Below are positions 1 to 7,130 of a DNA stretch of 33,758 nt, piece by piece (position 1 is the stretch's first letter; every line of letters begins with the position of its first letter). The position numbers and the translations under genes are program-made. The stretch is from FACHB-1406 sp034189065 (GTDB lineage: Bacteria; Cyanobacteriota; Cyanobacteriia; Cyanobacteriales; Spirulinaceae). Below the pieces are notes generated by a model. The model did no database searches, had not been told where the DNA came from, and worked only from the letters and a program-made list of their open reading frames with translations. The stretch is taken from contig JAXHVQ010000060.1 of NCBI GenBank assembly GCA_034189065.1, positions 1 to 33,758 on the forward strand. Direction: 5' to 3'.

Positions 1-522
1 TCCAGCTTTGACAAAAAATCGAAAAAATCTCTTGCCCACCACCGGCGAGCGAGTTAGTGGCAGGCATTGCCAAGGGTGAGAAAATTTGTTGAATTTAGCT
101 TTTGAGCGGCAATTCCCACCCTACACAATACTGAATTTGAACTGATTCACCGAGAAATTGTAGGGTGGGCAAGGTTATTAATCTAGCTTTGACAAAAAAT
201 TGGAAAAATCTCTTGCCCACCACCGGCGAGCGAGTTAGTGGCAGGCATTGCCAAGGGTGAGAAAATTTGTTGAATCTAGCTTTTGAGCGGCAATTCCCAC
301 CCTACACAATACTAAATTTGAACCGATTCACCGAGAAATTGTAGGGTGGGCAAGGTTATTAATCCAGCTTGAAGGAGAAATCGGAAAAATCTCTTGCCCA
401 CCACCGGCGAGCGAGTTAATGGTGGGCATTGCCAAGGGTGAGAAAATTTGTTGAATCTAGCTTTTGAGCGGCAATTCCCACCCGACACAATACTAAATTT
501 GAACCGATTCACCGAGAAATTG
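1..522. repeat. 181-bp tandem repeat, 2.9 copies
   Basis: Three near-identical units start at 1, 182 and 363; the third stops about 20 bases short. Each unit contains two nested inverted repeats: cttgcccacc (31-40) against ggtgggcaag (163-172), and cccaccctaca (115-125) against tgtagggtggg (159-169). The array may begin upstream of the window. The GTAGGGTGGGCA core resembles a dispersed repeat common in cyanobacterial genomes. Open frames inside it are repeat-derived and are not called. Function unknown. Confidence 0.9.
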
Positions 523-588
523 GTTTGCTCATTATTGTTACTGTACCTCATTAAATGGCCCAGAATTTAAATCCACCGCGCTCTCTCC

Positions 589-610
589 GGGACGTTCAAT
601 TGAACGTCCC
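589..610. repeat. Perfect 22-bp palindrome
   Basis: Two 11-base arms (gggacgttcaa and its complement) meet with no spacer at 599/600. There is no T-run, so a terminator is unlikely. It lies between the tandem repeat and a MITE-like element, in sequence with no gene. It could be an operator or the end of a small repeat element; nothing decides between them. Confidence 0.7.
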
Positions 611-647
611 TACGTTGAAACGGTTTACAACCCGTTCAGAAATGCTA

Positions 648-876
648 TATAGCGTTTCCAAATGGAACGTAAACAGCAATTCGGGAACGGCAACGCCTGA
701 ATAACTCCTCACTCGTCCCTCAAAGGAGTGAATTCTTCCCGTATGGGTTAGCTACCCGGTGCGCATGGGAGCCGATGCACCGGTTGAGAGTGCTTCTTGA
801 TTTTTCCATTCTTCCATTCTTCTATTCTTCTATTCTTCCAAAGCTAGAATTTTACAACCCAAATAGAAATGCTATA
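648..876 (+). mobile_element. MITE-like element, copy A
   Basis: It begins tatagcgtttccaaat and ends with the near-complement aaatagaaatgctata. Internal segments (gaacgtaaacagc; an aa-ctcctc-ctcgtccctc block; gaattcttcc) recur at 4523-4658 (inverted), 14607-14766 and 19257-19364. It holds four units of an octamer (ccattctt/ctattctt, 806-837) and no coding capacity, so it would need a transposase supplied in trans. A further right-end-like sequence (gaaatgctatat, ending at 650) overlaps its left end, suggesting two elements once abutted. The right end reaches the stop codon of the neighbouring metallophosphoesterase gene. Confidence 0.65.
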
Positions 877-1579
877 TATTGCTATACCCAACAGTTTTAA
901 ACTCCAGGCGATCGACATAGGGCTCGTAAAGAGTATAAGTCGCCTTACCCCACGTTCTCCCCACATTCCCCACACCCACAATTCTTCTTTTTGATACAGT
1001 CATCGTTTGCGGAGATTGCTGGCGCTCTAGGCTCATTACCGAACTCTCAACCGAACCCTCCTGTAATTGATATTCAAACGCCAAACCCGAACGACCGCAA
1101 AAAAGACTATTCGCTTGTACTCTTTGCAACCTGTCTAACATTTGCCAGGGTTCAGTTTCAGGAGTCAATTCATCGCTCGCGCCTACGCTACTCCCGTGAA
1201 TTAATAAACAATCCAGCTCAAAAAAACCAAAGTGACAACCCCGCAACCATTGTACCGTTTCGCGAGACACTGAATCCCAGAGATGTTTAACCGTTTCTTT
1301 GCCAAAGCGCTCGATTAATTCCATAGGTTCTGCTGTCGAACCAAAGCCATGTAAAGCAAAGCATTGTTCTTCCCACCAACCCAAACAAACCTGCGGTTTT
1401 AATTCGCCAGGTAAAGGATTTTGAATGCGCCGAACAACTTCTTCGCTATCAGCATTGGCGGCGACAACATCCCCTAGAACAAACAAATCTTCTACCGGAA
1501 TCCGCTGACGTTTAATATCTGCCAGTACCGCTTCATAAGCGACCAAATTTCCTTCAATTCCGCTTAAAATTGCCCACAT
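872..1579 (-). CDS. Degenerate metallophosphoesterase paralogue (probable pseudoenzyme)
   Basis: This 235-residue protein aligns along its length with the product of the gene just upstream in the operon (1601-2416), so it is a calcineurin-like phosphoesterase fold. The metal site is mostly lost. The N-terminal DxH position reads SGIEGN. The GDxx motif survives as GDVV. The GNHD position reads GWWEE, the VHGSP motif has become IHGSS, and the C-terminal GHxH reads GRSG. Catalysis by the usual two-metal mechanism is therefore unlikely; a regulatory or ligand-binding role is an inference. The protein ends about 40 residues earlier than its paralogue, and its TAG stop lies in the terminal repeat of a MITE-like element. 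It is last in the hemB operon, 21 bp after the previous gene. Confidence 0.75.
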   Translation of the reverse strand: MWAILSGIEGNLVAYEAVLADIKRQRIPVEDLFVLGDVVAANADSEEVVRRIQNPLPGELKPQVCLGWWEEQCFALHGFGSTAEPMELIERFGKETVKHLWDSVSRETVQWLRGCHFGFFELDCLLIHGSSVGASDELTPETEPWQMLDRLQRVQANSLFCGRSGLAFEYQLQEGSVESSVMSLERQQSPQTMTVSKRRIVGVGNVGRTWGKATYTLYEPYVDRLEFKTVGYSNI

Positions 1580-1600
1580 CGCTCTAACACTCTACGGCAT

Positions 1601-2416
1601 CTAACGTTCGCAAACATGAGTCGGATCGTCTGCTTTTTCAGCAAATTCCAATCCTCTGGCTAAACGCCAAGCAAAAATGGGCGGTAAACCGACATCGATA
1701 ATTGCTTGACAAGTTTTTTGATAATCATACTCCACTTCTCGCAAGCTTACAACTTCTGTTTCTGTATCGTAGATCGCGTAGGTCGCATTGGGACGACCGT
1801 GACGGGGTTCGCCCACCGAACCCACATTAATAATTCGCTTCACCGGCGCACTAAAATTCAGGGCTTCTTGTTGGTTTCCATCGGGTTGATGAACCTTAAC
1901 CTGTAATTTTCCAGAATCCAAAGTCCGGGCGTAGGGAATATGGGTATGTCCGCAAAATAATACCTCGGCATCGCTAGATAACACTCTTTCTAAAGCAGTA
2001 AAAGCATCCATTTCAGGAAGCATATATTCGTGATTGCTATTGGGACTGCCGTGGACAAAACAAAGGTTGTCTTCTTTATGAACGTGAGGCAATTGTGCTA
2101 AATATTCCCTCACTTCGGGGTGTACTTGTTTATTTGTCCATTCGTGGGCAATTTTGCCTCGCTTTTCTGCCAACAAAGAAGGATAACTGCATTCGCAGGC
2201 GTTTAATCCTTCGACAATATCTTCATCCCAACAGCCTTGGACGGTGGGAATATCTAGAGAACGAATTTGTTCGACGACTGCATTAGGATAGGGGCCGTAA
2301 CCGACTAAATCTCCCAAGCAGTAAATCTTTTCGGCTTTTTGGCGGTCAATATCGAGTAAAACCGCATCTAAAGCTGTATAATTACCGTGAATGCAGGACA
2401 TAACTGCTATTTTCAT
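1601..2416 (-). CDS. Metallophosphoesterase family protein with altered metal ligands
   Basis: A 271-residue calcineurin-like phosphoesterase. Family motifs appear in order: SCIHGN (residues 7-12, where SDIHGN is usual), GDLVGYGP, GCWDED (usually GNHD), VHGSP and GHTHIP. Three ligand motifs survive, but the first Asp is Cys and the Asn-His of the third motif is Cys-Trp. The metal site is thus changed rather than absent; Cys could favour zinc, which is inference. The substrate is unknown; relatives hydrolyse phosphomonoesters, phosphodiesters or nucleotides. Its ATG overlaps the end of the CobW-like gene by 4 bp, which indicates translational coupling. Confidence 0.85.
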   Translation of the reverse strand: MKIAVMSCIHGNYTALDAVLLDIDRQKAEKIYCLGDLVGYGPYPNAVVEQIRSLDIPTVQGCWDEDIVEGLNACECSYPSLLAEKRGKIAHEWTNKQVHPEVREYLAQLPHVHKEDNLCFVHGSPNSNHEYMLPEMDAFTALERVLSSDAEVLFCGHTHIPYARTLDSGKLQVKVHQPDGNQQEALNFSAPVKRIINVGSVGEPRHGRPNATYAIYDTETEVVSLREVEYDYQKTCQAIIDVGLPPIFAWRLARGLEFAEKADDPTHVCER

Positions 2417-3246
2417 ACAACCTCCACTTCGGGTTTAATTCCTAACGAGTTTTGAATTTGCTGTTGATAGTAAGGAATCGCAGATTCGGGAACAAAGCAA
2501 TCTGTAATGGTTTGGGTAATTTCAGCTTTATTTAAGGTGTTGCCAACAACTTCAAACCCGCTAAACCGTTCCGGTCTTCCTTGATACCAGCGAGGAAAAT
2601 TGAGTGAATGAAACTCTAATTGAGGTTGAGCGGGTACAAAGTTGCCATAGTAAAGTTTTCCGTCTTCTAAGTCAAAAATTCCTTTGGCACGAAGAACTTC
2701 GCCATAAGCTCCTTGAGTGAGTTCTAGCCAAAAGGTGGCTAAACTATCAAAGTCTAAAATTTGTCCCGTTAAAACGCCGCGATGGATTTGTAAGGACGTT
2801 TTTGGATGACCGTTTGAAGCGGACGGCAACGTATTTTCTACGCGACGGCTGTCGGCTTCTGCTTCAACTTTTCCCCCTTCGCGATCGCGCGCGACCAAAA
2901 CTTCATTCGCCCACGTCCTTAATTCCGCATTATCGGCATCGGCAGGGATTAGGGCAACTCGACGAGCATTAAGGGTTTGGAGTAAAGGCTCGATTCCCGC
3001 CAAATCTATATACCAAGGAACCTCAATGTAGCCGATAGCGCCATCGGTTTCAACTAAAAGTTTTCCTTCTTCCCCGGTTTGATAGATCGTAAGATGAGGA
3101 GACTTGCCTTTCAAATAAGTTCCATCAATGGGGACAGAATCCGTTTGCGGACTAAAATAGCCAACGGGGTTATTATTTTGGGCCATTTGTTGGCAAATCC
3201 AATGGGTTTTGCCCGCCCCTAAAGCACCAGCTACAGCAATAATCAT
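2413..3246 (-). CDS. CobW/COG0523-like P-loop protein
   Basis: A 277-residue protein with a Walker A motif at the extreme N terminus (GALGAGKT, residues 7-14) and a CobW C-terminal-type region (GEVLRAKGIFDLEDGK, about residues 185-200). COG0523 proteins are GTPases thought to deliver metal to target enzymes. The CxCC metal motif normally found between Walker A and B is not present, and no clear NKxD guanine-specificity motif is seen. It is also shorter than typical members. A metal-chaperone role is therefore weaker than the name suggests. It lies 86 bp downstream of hemB and overlaps the next phosphoesterase gene, all on one strand. Confidence 0.75.
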   Translation of the reverse strand: MIIAVAGALGAGKTHWICQQMAQNNNPVGYFSPQTDSVPIDGTYLKGKSPHLTIYQTGEEGKLLVETDGAIGYIEVPWYIDLAGIEPLLQTLNARRVALIPADADNAELRTWANEVLVARDREGGKVEAEADSRRVENTLPSASNGHPKTSLQIHRGVLTGQILDFDSLATFWLELTQGAYGEVLRAKGIFDLEDGKLYYGNFVPAQPQLEFHSLNFPRWYQGRPERFSGFEVVGNTLNKAEITQTITDCFVPESAIPYYQQQIQNSLGIKPEVEVV

Positions 3247-3332
3247 ATTCCCAAACCGATCGCGATCGCGGATATTTCCCCCACCGTCAACCGTCCCAAT
3301 CTCCGATATTTTTGAACCATCATTCAGCTCCT

Positions 3333-4379
3333 TTAAGCGTGTAATCGCGCTGCCACATCTTTAGCAAAATAGGTCAAAATCAAATCTGCTCCTGCTCGTT
3401 TCATCGCCGTCAGGGTTTCGAGAACCACCCGCTCCTCATCAATCCAACCCTGCTGAGCTGCTGCTTTAACCATTGCGTACTCTCCACTGACGTTATAGGC
3501 GGCAACGGGTAAGTTGGTGCGCTCTTTAATGCGATAAATGATATCGAGATAAGCCAAGGCGGGTTTAACCATAACAATATCTGCACCTTCAGCAATATCT
3601 AACTCCACTTCTTTAAGAGCTTCTCTAGCATTAGCAGCGTCCATTTGATAGGTTTTTTTATCGCCAAACTTAGGGGCAGAATCGAGGGCATCGCGAAAGG
3701 GACCGTAATAGGCGGAGGCGTATTTCGCCGAATAAGCGAGAATGCCGACGTTAATCCATCCTTCCGCGTCTAGAGCTTTGCGAATTGCACCGATGCGACC
3801 GTCCATCATATCGGAAGGGGCAACAAAATCAGCTCCTGCTTCGGCGTGAGTTAATGCCTGTTTCGCCAACACTGCAACGGTTTCGTCGTTGAGAATAATA
3901 CCGTCTTTGACAATGCCGTCGTGTCCCTCGCTGCTGTAGGGGTCGAGGGCGACATCGGTGATGACGAGAACATCTCCAATGCCTTGCTTGATGGCACGAA
4001 CCGCGCGGGGAATCAGTCCGTCGGGATTATAGCTTTCTGTTCCAGCATTGTCTTTTTGGGAGGGGGGAATGAGAGGAAAAAGCGCGATCGCGCCAATTCC
4101 CAATTCTTTTGCCGCCTTCACCTCTTGGAGCAACAAATCTAACGAAAAGCGAAAACAACCGGGCATGGATGGGACTTCTTCCCGTTGTCCTTCTCCTTCC
4201 ATGACGAATAAGGGATAAATTAAATCGTCCGCCGTCAAATTCGTTTCTCGAACCATTCGGCGCAAGGCTTCGGTGCGACGCAACCGACGGGGGCGATGTA
4301 AGGGGGAAACCGTTGCTGGGAGCGCTTCTTCGTTGAGGAATGCGTTCTCCGATTCGGCTTCTGGGGATTGGGTAAGCAT
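3333..4379 (-). CDS. hemB: Porphobilinogen synthase (5-aminolevulinate dehydratase)
   Basis: Condenses two 5-aminolevulinate molecules to porphobilinogen in tetrapyrrole synthesis, feeding haem, chlorophyll and bilins. The metal loop reads DVALDPYSSEGHDG: Asp and Ala replace the zinc-binding cysteines, as in the Mg-dependent plant/cyanobacterial type. Schiff-base lysine regions are visible at YSAKYAS and MVKPALAYLD. The start chosen is the ATG at 4379 (348 aa, MLTQSPEAES). The frame stays open to 4502, but that extension would run through the operator and promoter and looks unlike the family. The gene heads an operon with a CobW-like protein and two metallophosphoesterases. Confidence 0.95.
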   Translation of the reverse strand: MLTQSPEAESENAFLNEEALPATVSPLHRPRRLRRTEALRRMVRETNLTADDLIYPLFVMEGEGQREEVPSMPGCFRFSLDLLLQEVKAAKELGIGAIALFPLIPPSQKDNAGTESYNPDGLIPRAVRAIKQGIGDVLVITDVALDPYSSEGHDGIVKDGIILNDETVAVLAKQALTHAEAGADFVAPSDMMDGRIGAIRKALDAEGWINVGILAYSAKYASAYYGPFRDALDSAPKFGDKKTYQMDAANAREALKEVELDIAEGADIVMVKPALAYLDIIYRIKERTNLPVAAYNVSGEYAMVKAAAQQGWIDEERVVLETLTAMKRAGADLILTYFAKDVAARLHA

Positions 4380-4392
4380 CTGTCCAATCTTC

Positions 4393-4419
4393 CGATAATG
4401 ATTATCATTCTTGATTGTA
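4393..4419 (-). promoter_or_regulatory. Fur-family (probably Zur) operator and -10 of the hemB operon
   Basis: Read on the minus strand, 4407-4393 is TGATAATCATTATCG, matching the 7-1-7 Fur/Zur pattern TGATAATNATTATCA at every defined position but the last; the inner 13 bp are a perfect palindrome. A -10-like TACAAT (4419-4414) ends 6 bp before it, placing the box on the expected transcription start, 13 bp before the hemB ATG. This geometry suits repression. Zur is favoured over Fur only because a COG0523-type gene follows. No good -35 was found. Confidence 0.65.
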
Positions 4420-4522
4420 CAGTATCTTCTGCTCGATCGCGACCTTCGCGGTGAAAATCCCTCCTTCAACGCTGCGAGAAAATACCCTGCGTCTTGCAGC
4501 ACAACTCCTCATTTTTGTCAAC

Positions 4523-4658
4523 ATAGCATTTCCGCTTGAGGTCTGAAACTCTCCGAAACGTAAAGAATTCAGAACTCAGAATTTGAGAGACGAGCGAGGA
4601 ATTATTAAAAGTAGACGCTTTTTTACCCCCGTTTGTGTCTCGGAGCGGAAATGCTATA
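4523..4658 (-). mobile_element. MITE-like element, copy B (inverted)
   Basis: Bounded by atagcatttccgct and its complement agcggaaatgctat, a 14-base terminal inverted repeat. Its complement contains the aataattcctcgctcgtc block of the other copies, so it is the same family in the opposite orientation. It has no coding capacity. It separates the hemB promoter from a toxin-antitoxin module. Confidence 0.65.
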
Positions 4659-4660
4659 CT
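4633..4660 (+). promoter_or_regulatory. Candidate promoter at the MITE end, facing the AbrB/Doc pair
   Basis: TTGTGT (4633-4638), a 16-bp spacer, then TATACT (4655-4660). The -10 overlaps the terminal repeat of the MITE-like element. The antitoxin ATG is about 105 bp downstream. Copies A and C have a TTTACA-16-TATA element in the same place. Confidence 0.4.
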
Positions 4661-4764
4661 TTACTATCATGATTGAAGGGGAGAGCAAATCTCGTACAAT
4701 TTAAACTAACCCCGCGCCCAATGGGTCAAACTTTTAAATAAAAACTTTCAACTTAAATTATCTC

Positions 4765-4992
4765 ATGGACTCCCTCAAAATTTCCAAAATCGGCGACTCT
4801 CTAGGCATTGTCCTACCCGAAGAACTCCTCAAACAACTGAATCTTAGCGAAGGCGATCGCTTATTTGTCACTCGAACTGGTGAGGGTATTCAATTAAGCG
4901 ATCGCGACCCAGAATTTGAAAAAGCAATGAAAATTTACAAAAAGGGGAGTGAAAAGTACAAAAATGCCTTGCGGGAGCTGGCTAATAAGTGA
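4765..4992 (+). CDS. AbrB/MazE-type antitoxin
   Basis: A 75-residue protein with a SpoVT-AbrB swapped-hairpin DNA-binding domain over about residues 1-45: KISKIGDSLGIVLPEELLKQL followed by GDRLFVTRTGEGIQL would be the characteristic strand-turn-strand pattern. The charged C-terminal tail probably binds and blocks the toxin. Its TGA overlaps the toxin GTG by 4 bp, the usual antitoxin-first arrangement. Autoregulation of the operon through the AbrB domain is expected from the family, not shown here. Confidence 0.85.
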   Translation: MDSLKISKIGDSLGIVLPEELLKQLNLSEGDRLFVTRTGEGIQLSDRDPEFEKAMKIYKKGSEKYKNALRELANK

Positions 4993-5375
4993 GCGAACCT
5001 CTGTGGATAACTGAAGAAATTGCTAAAGCGATTCATAACGATCAAATTGCTCAGCACGGCGGAAGCTTAGGGGTGAGGGATGAAAATCTTCTCTCAGCCA
5101 GTTTAGCCAGACCTCGCCACCTATTTGTCTACGGCGAACCGACTTTATTTGAGTTAGCAGCAGCTTATGGATATGGTTTGGCAAAAAATCACCCTTTCAT
5201 TGACGGGAATAAAAGAACGGCATTTATGGTAATGTACGTTTTTCTAGGATTGAATGGATATTTGGTTGACGCTCCTGAAATAGAAGTCGTCGCGACAATG
5301 GAACGATTAGCAACAGATCGAGAAAATCAAGAATCGCTCGCTCGGTGGTTAGAGCGCAACTGCGAAAGTTTGTAG
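4989..5375 (+). CDS. doc: Doc (death-on-curing) family toxin, Fic fold
   Basis: A 128-residue protein with the Fic/Doc catalytic motif HPFIDGNKRTAF (about residues 66-77), intact in His, Asp, Gly, Asn, Lys and Arg. Doc enzymes phosphorylate elongation factor EF-Tu and stop translation. The length is typical (about 125 residues). The start is GTG at 4989, overlapping the antitoxin stop, so the two genes are translationally coupled. The partner antitoxin is AbrB-like rather than Phd-like, a pairing also known in other bacteria. A heptamer array begins 31 bp after the stop. Confidence 0.9.
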   Translation: MSEPLWITEEIAKAIHNDQIAQHGGSLGVRDENLLSASLARPRHLFVYGEPTLFELAAAYGYGLAKNHPFIDGNKRTAFMVMYVFLGLNGYLVDAPEIEVVATMERLATDRENQESLARWLERNCESL

Positions 5376-5406
5376 TCAGCGCTAACTACAAAACAATCGT
5401 TTTAAC

Positions 5407-5553
5407 TAATGACAAATGACAAATGACTAATGACTAATGACTAATGACTAATGACTAATGACTAATGACTAATGACTAATGACTAAGGACAAATGACTAA
5501 TGACAAATGACTAATGACTAATGACTAATGACTAATGACTAATGACTAATGAC
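5407..5553. repeat. Heptamer tandem array, 21 units of TAATGAC
   Basis: Exactly 147 bp in 7-base units, mostly taatgac, with aaatgac and taaggac variants. Such short tandemly repeated repetitive heptamers are a known feature of cyanobacterial intergenic DNA. The last unit contains the ATG at 5549 that opens the regulator frame, so the array replaces the normal leader and no Shine-Dalgarno sequence remains. Confidence 0.95.
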
Positions 5554-5782
5554 GCATAAATCCGAGCGATCGCCGCTGATGAGGCTTAGAGTTCAGCAAT
5601 TTTTAACCCAAAAGCAGCTTGCAGAGGCGCTTGGCGTAACAGAAACGACGGTTAGAAATTGGGAAGCTGGACGTTCGGTTCCCAAGTTAACTCCCGTTCA
5701 ATACAAGAAATTACTCGAAATCTTACAAATTACCGCCGAAGAATTACCCGATCGCTTCGGATCTCCACCAACGCAACAATGA
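5549..5782 (+). CDS. XRE-family helix-turn-helix regulator
   Basis: A 77-residue protein with one helix-turn-helix of the Cro/C1 type: RVQQFLTQKQLAEALGV then TETTVRNWEAGRS over about residues 12-48. It probably binds DNA as a dimer; the target is unknown. The ATG at 5549 lies inside the last heptamer repeat. A second in-frame ATG at 5579 (MRLRVQQFLT) begins right before the domain and may be the true start; neither has a recognisable ribosome-binding site. It follows a Doc toxin module but is separated by the repeat array, and it converges on tlyA. Confidence 0.8.
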   Translation: MTHKSERSPLMRLRVQQFLTQKQLAEALGVTETTVRNWEAGRSVPKLTPVQYKKLLEILQITAEELPDRFGSPPTQQ

Positions 5783-5816
5783 ATAGTCCCCTCGCGTATT
5801 GACGATGTTCTGCCCC

Positions 5817-6614
5817 CTAGTTCCCTGTTTCCACAACCCGGAGAATGGAATCCAAATCCAAAGAGGGGGAGGAACTTTGACAATCCAACCACAGGAGATA
5901 CTCGACATTTCCCGCCGGTCCGACGAGGGGAGAAACCGTTAGACCGCGATCGCGCCACCCCAACGATCGAGCTGATTGTAACACCTGCCAAATAGCTCCA
6001 GCGCGGTCTTGGGAGTCGCGTACTACACCTTTTTTGCCAACGCGATCGCGGCCCACCTCAAATTGCGGTTTAACCAGCAGCACCGCTTCCCGAGGCGCGT
6101 TGAGTAACTCCCACAACGCCGGTAAAATTTTCCTCAACGAAATAAACGAAACATCCACCACACCTAAATCGGCTCTGGGATTATCCCCGTACAACGCATC
6201 GGGTTTCAAATAGCGCAAATTGGTCCGTTCCTTCAAAACAACGCGCTCGTCTTGGCGCAAACTCCAAGCCACCTGTCCGTATCCCACATCCACGCCGTAC
6301 ACCTGGCAAGCGCCAGCTTGCAACAAACAGTCGGTAAAGCCCCCCGTAGAAATGCCACCATCGAGGGCAATGCGCCCCGCTACGGCAAGATTGAAAGTGT
6401 CGAGAGCTTTTTTGAGCTTTTCTCCGCCGCGCGAGACGTAGGGCGGCTTTTCCTTCACTTCCACCCGAGCGTCACAGTTCACTTCCATTCCTGGTTTGTC
6501 CGCGACGCGATCGTTGACTTTCACCTCTCCCGCTCGAATCAGCCGTTGGGCCAAAGAGCGAGAAGAACAGAGGTTTAACCGAACCAAAAGACTATCGAGG
6601 CGTTCTTTGCTCAA
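5817..6614 (-). CDS. tlyA: TlyA-family rRNA 2'-O-methyltransferase
   Basis: A 265-residue two-domain protein. An S4 RNA-binding domain (about residues 1-60) begins ERLDSLLVRLNL and contains the typical SLAQRLIRAGEVKVND. An FtsJ/RrmJ-like SAM methyltransferase domain follows, with the SAM loop DGGISTGGFTDCLLQAGA near residue 84 and later VDVSFISLRKIL and LLVKPQFE motifs. Family members 2'-O-methylate rRNA; many are labelled haemolysin from early work. Length is normal. It is transcribed alone and converges on the XRE gene with a 34-bp gap. Confidence 0.9.
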   Translation of the reverse strand: MSKERLDSLLVRLNLCSSRSLAQRLIRAGEVKVNDRVADKPGMEVNCDARVEVKEKPPYVSRGGEKLKKALDTFNLAVAGRIALDGGISTGGFTDCLLQAGACQVYGVDVGYGQVAWSLRQDERVVLKERTNLRYLKPDALYGDNPRADLGVVDVSFISLRKILPALWELLNAPREAVLLVKPQFEVGRDRVGKKGVVRDSQDRAGAIWQVLQSARSLGWRDRGLTVSPLVGPAGNVEYLLWLDCQSSSPSLDLDSILRVVETGN

Positions 6615-7130
6615 AGATTTTCGCTAACAAATGCGTTTGCTTTTCCTCACTTTATCCCAAAGGCTGCCAGTCAGGTAATGCCCTCGCCAAAAAAAGTCGC
6701 GCCTTGTTCCCTAAGAAGCCACACCCCCCGAAATAAGCCAGGTTGGGGGGAGTGAATGTCTGAGAACTATGCTATGATTTTAGCGTCAGCACAAACCATA
6801 AAATGACAACCGACCCCAGCCAATTAGAAAGAGTATACGACCCGCATCAGAGGCGATCGCACGCGCCATTAGAATGGGTCGTATGTCACGTAATTCTAAT
6901 GACTCGTGTTGGGGCGTGATGGTCAACTACCGTGGGGCGCGCGGAATGTAAAGTCTCAATTGAGAGATTCCCAAAAGCGATGGAAAACGTGGAAACACAA
7001 AACTTGCATTGGGAACTCCACAAAGAGAAAGTCATCGCTAAAAAACGACAAAGAGCGAATACCGGGCTAGCTGGGAATAATTTCAATGACTGCATTTAAT
7101 TCAATGGAAGGGAATCGAGAGAGCGCTATT
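6615..7130. other. 516-bp non-coding gap upstream of the PP2C gene, with two hairpins
   Basis: One hairpin at 6720-6754 has six G-C pairs plus a CAC/GTG extension and no T-run. A second inverted repeat, atacgaccc (6835-6843) against gggtcgtat (6876-6884), has a 32-base loop. An extended -10-like tatgctatgat lies at 6769-6779. Two short frames (ATG 6803, 38 aa; ATG 6979, 39 aa) resemble nothing known to me and are not called. This could be a long leader or a small RNA; no decisive evidence. Confidence 0.4.

Noticed and set aside
312..551. 79-codon minus-strand frame
   Set aside because: Lies wholly in the 181-bp tandem repeat and has no protein-like composition.
4380..4502. N-terminal extension of hemB
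   Set aside because: Would translate the promoter and operator; family proteins start near MLTQSP.
6803..6919. 38-codon frame with ATG at 6803
   Set aside because: No ribosome-binding site, no known homologue, and a hairpin crosses it.
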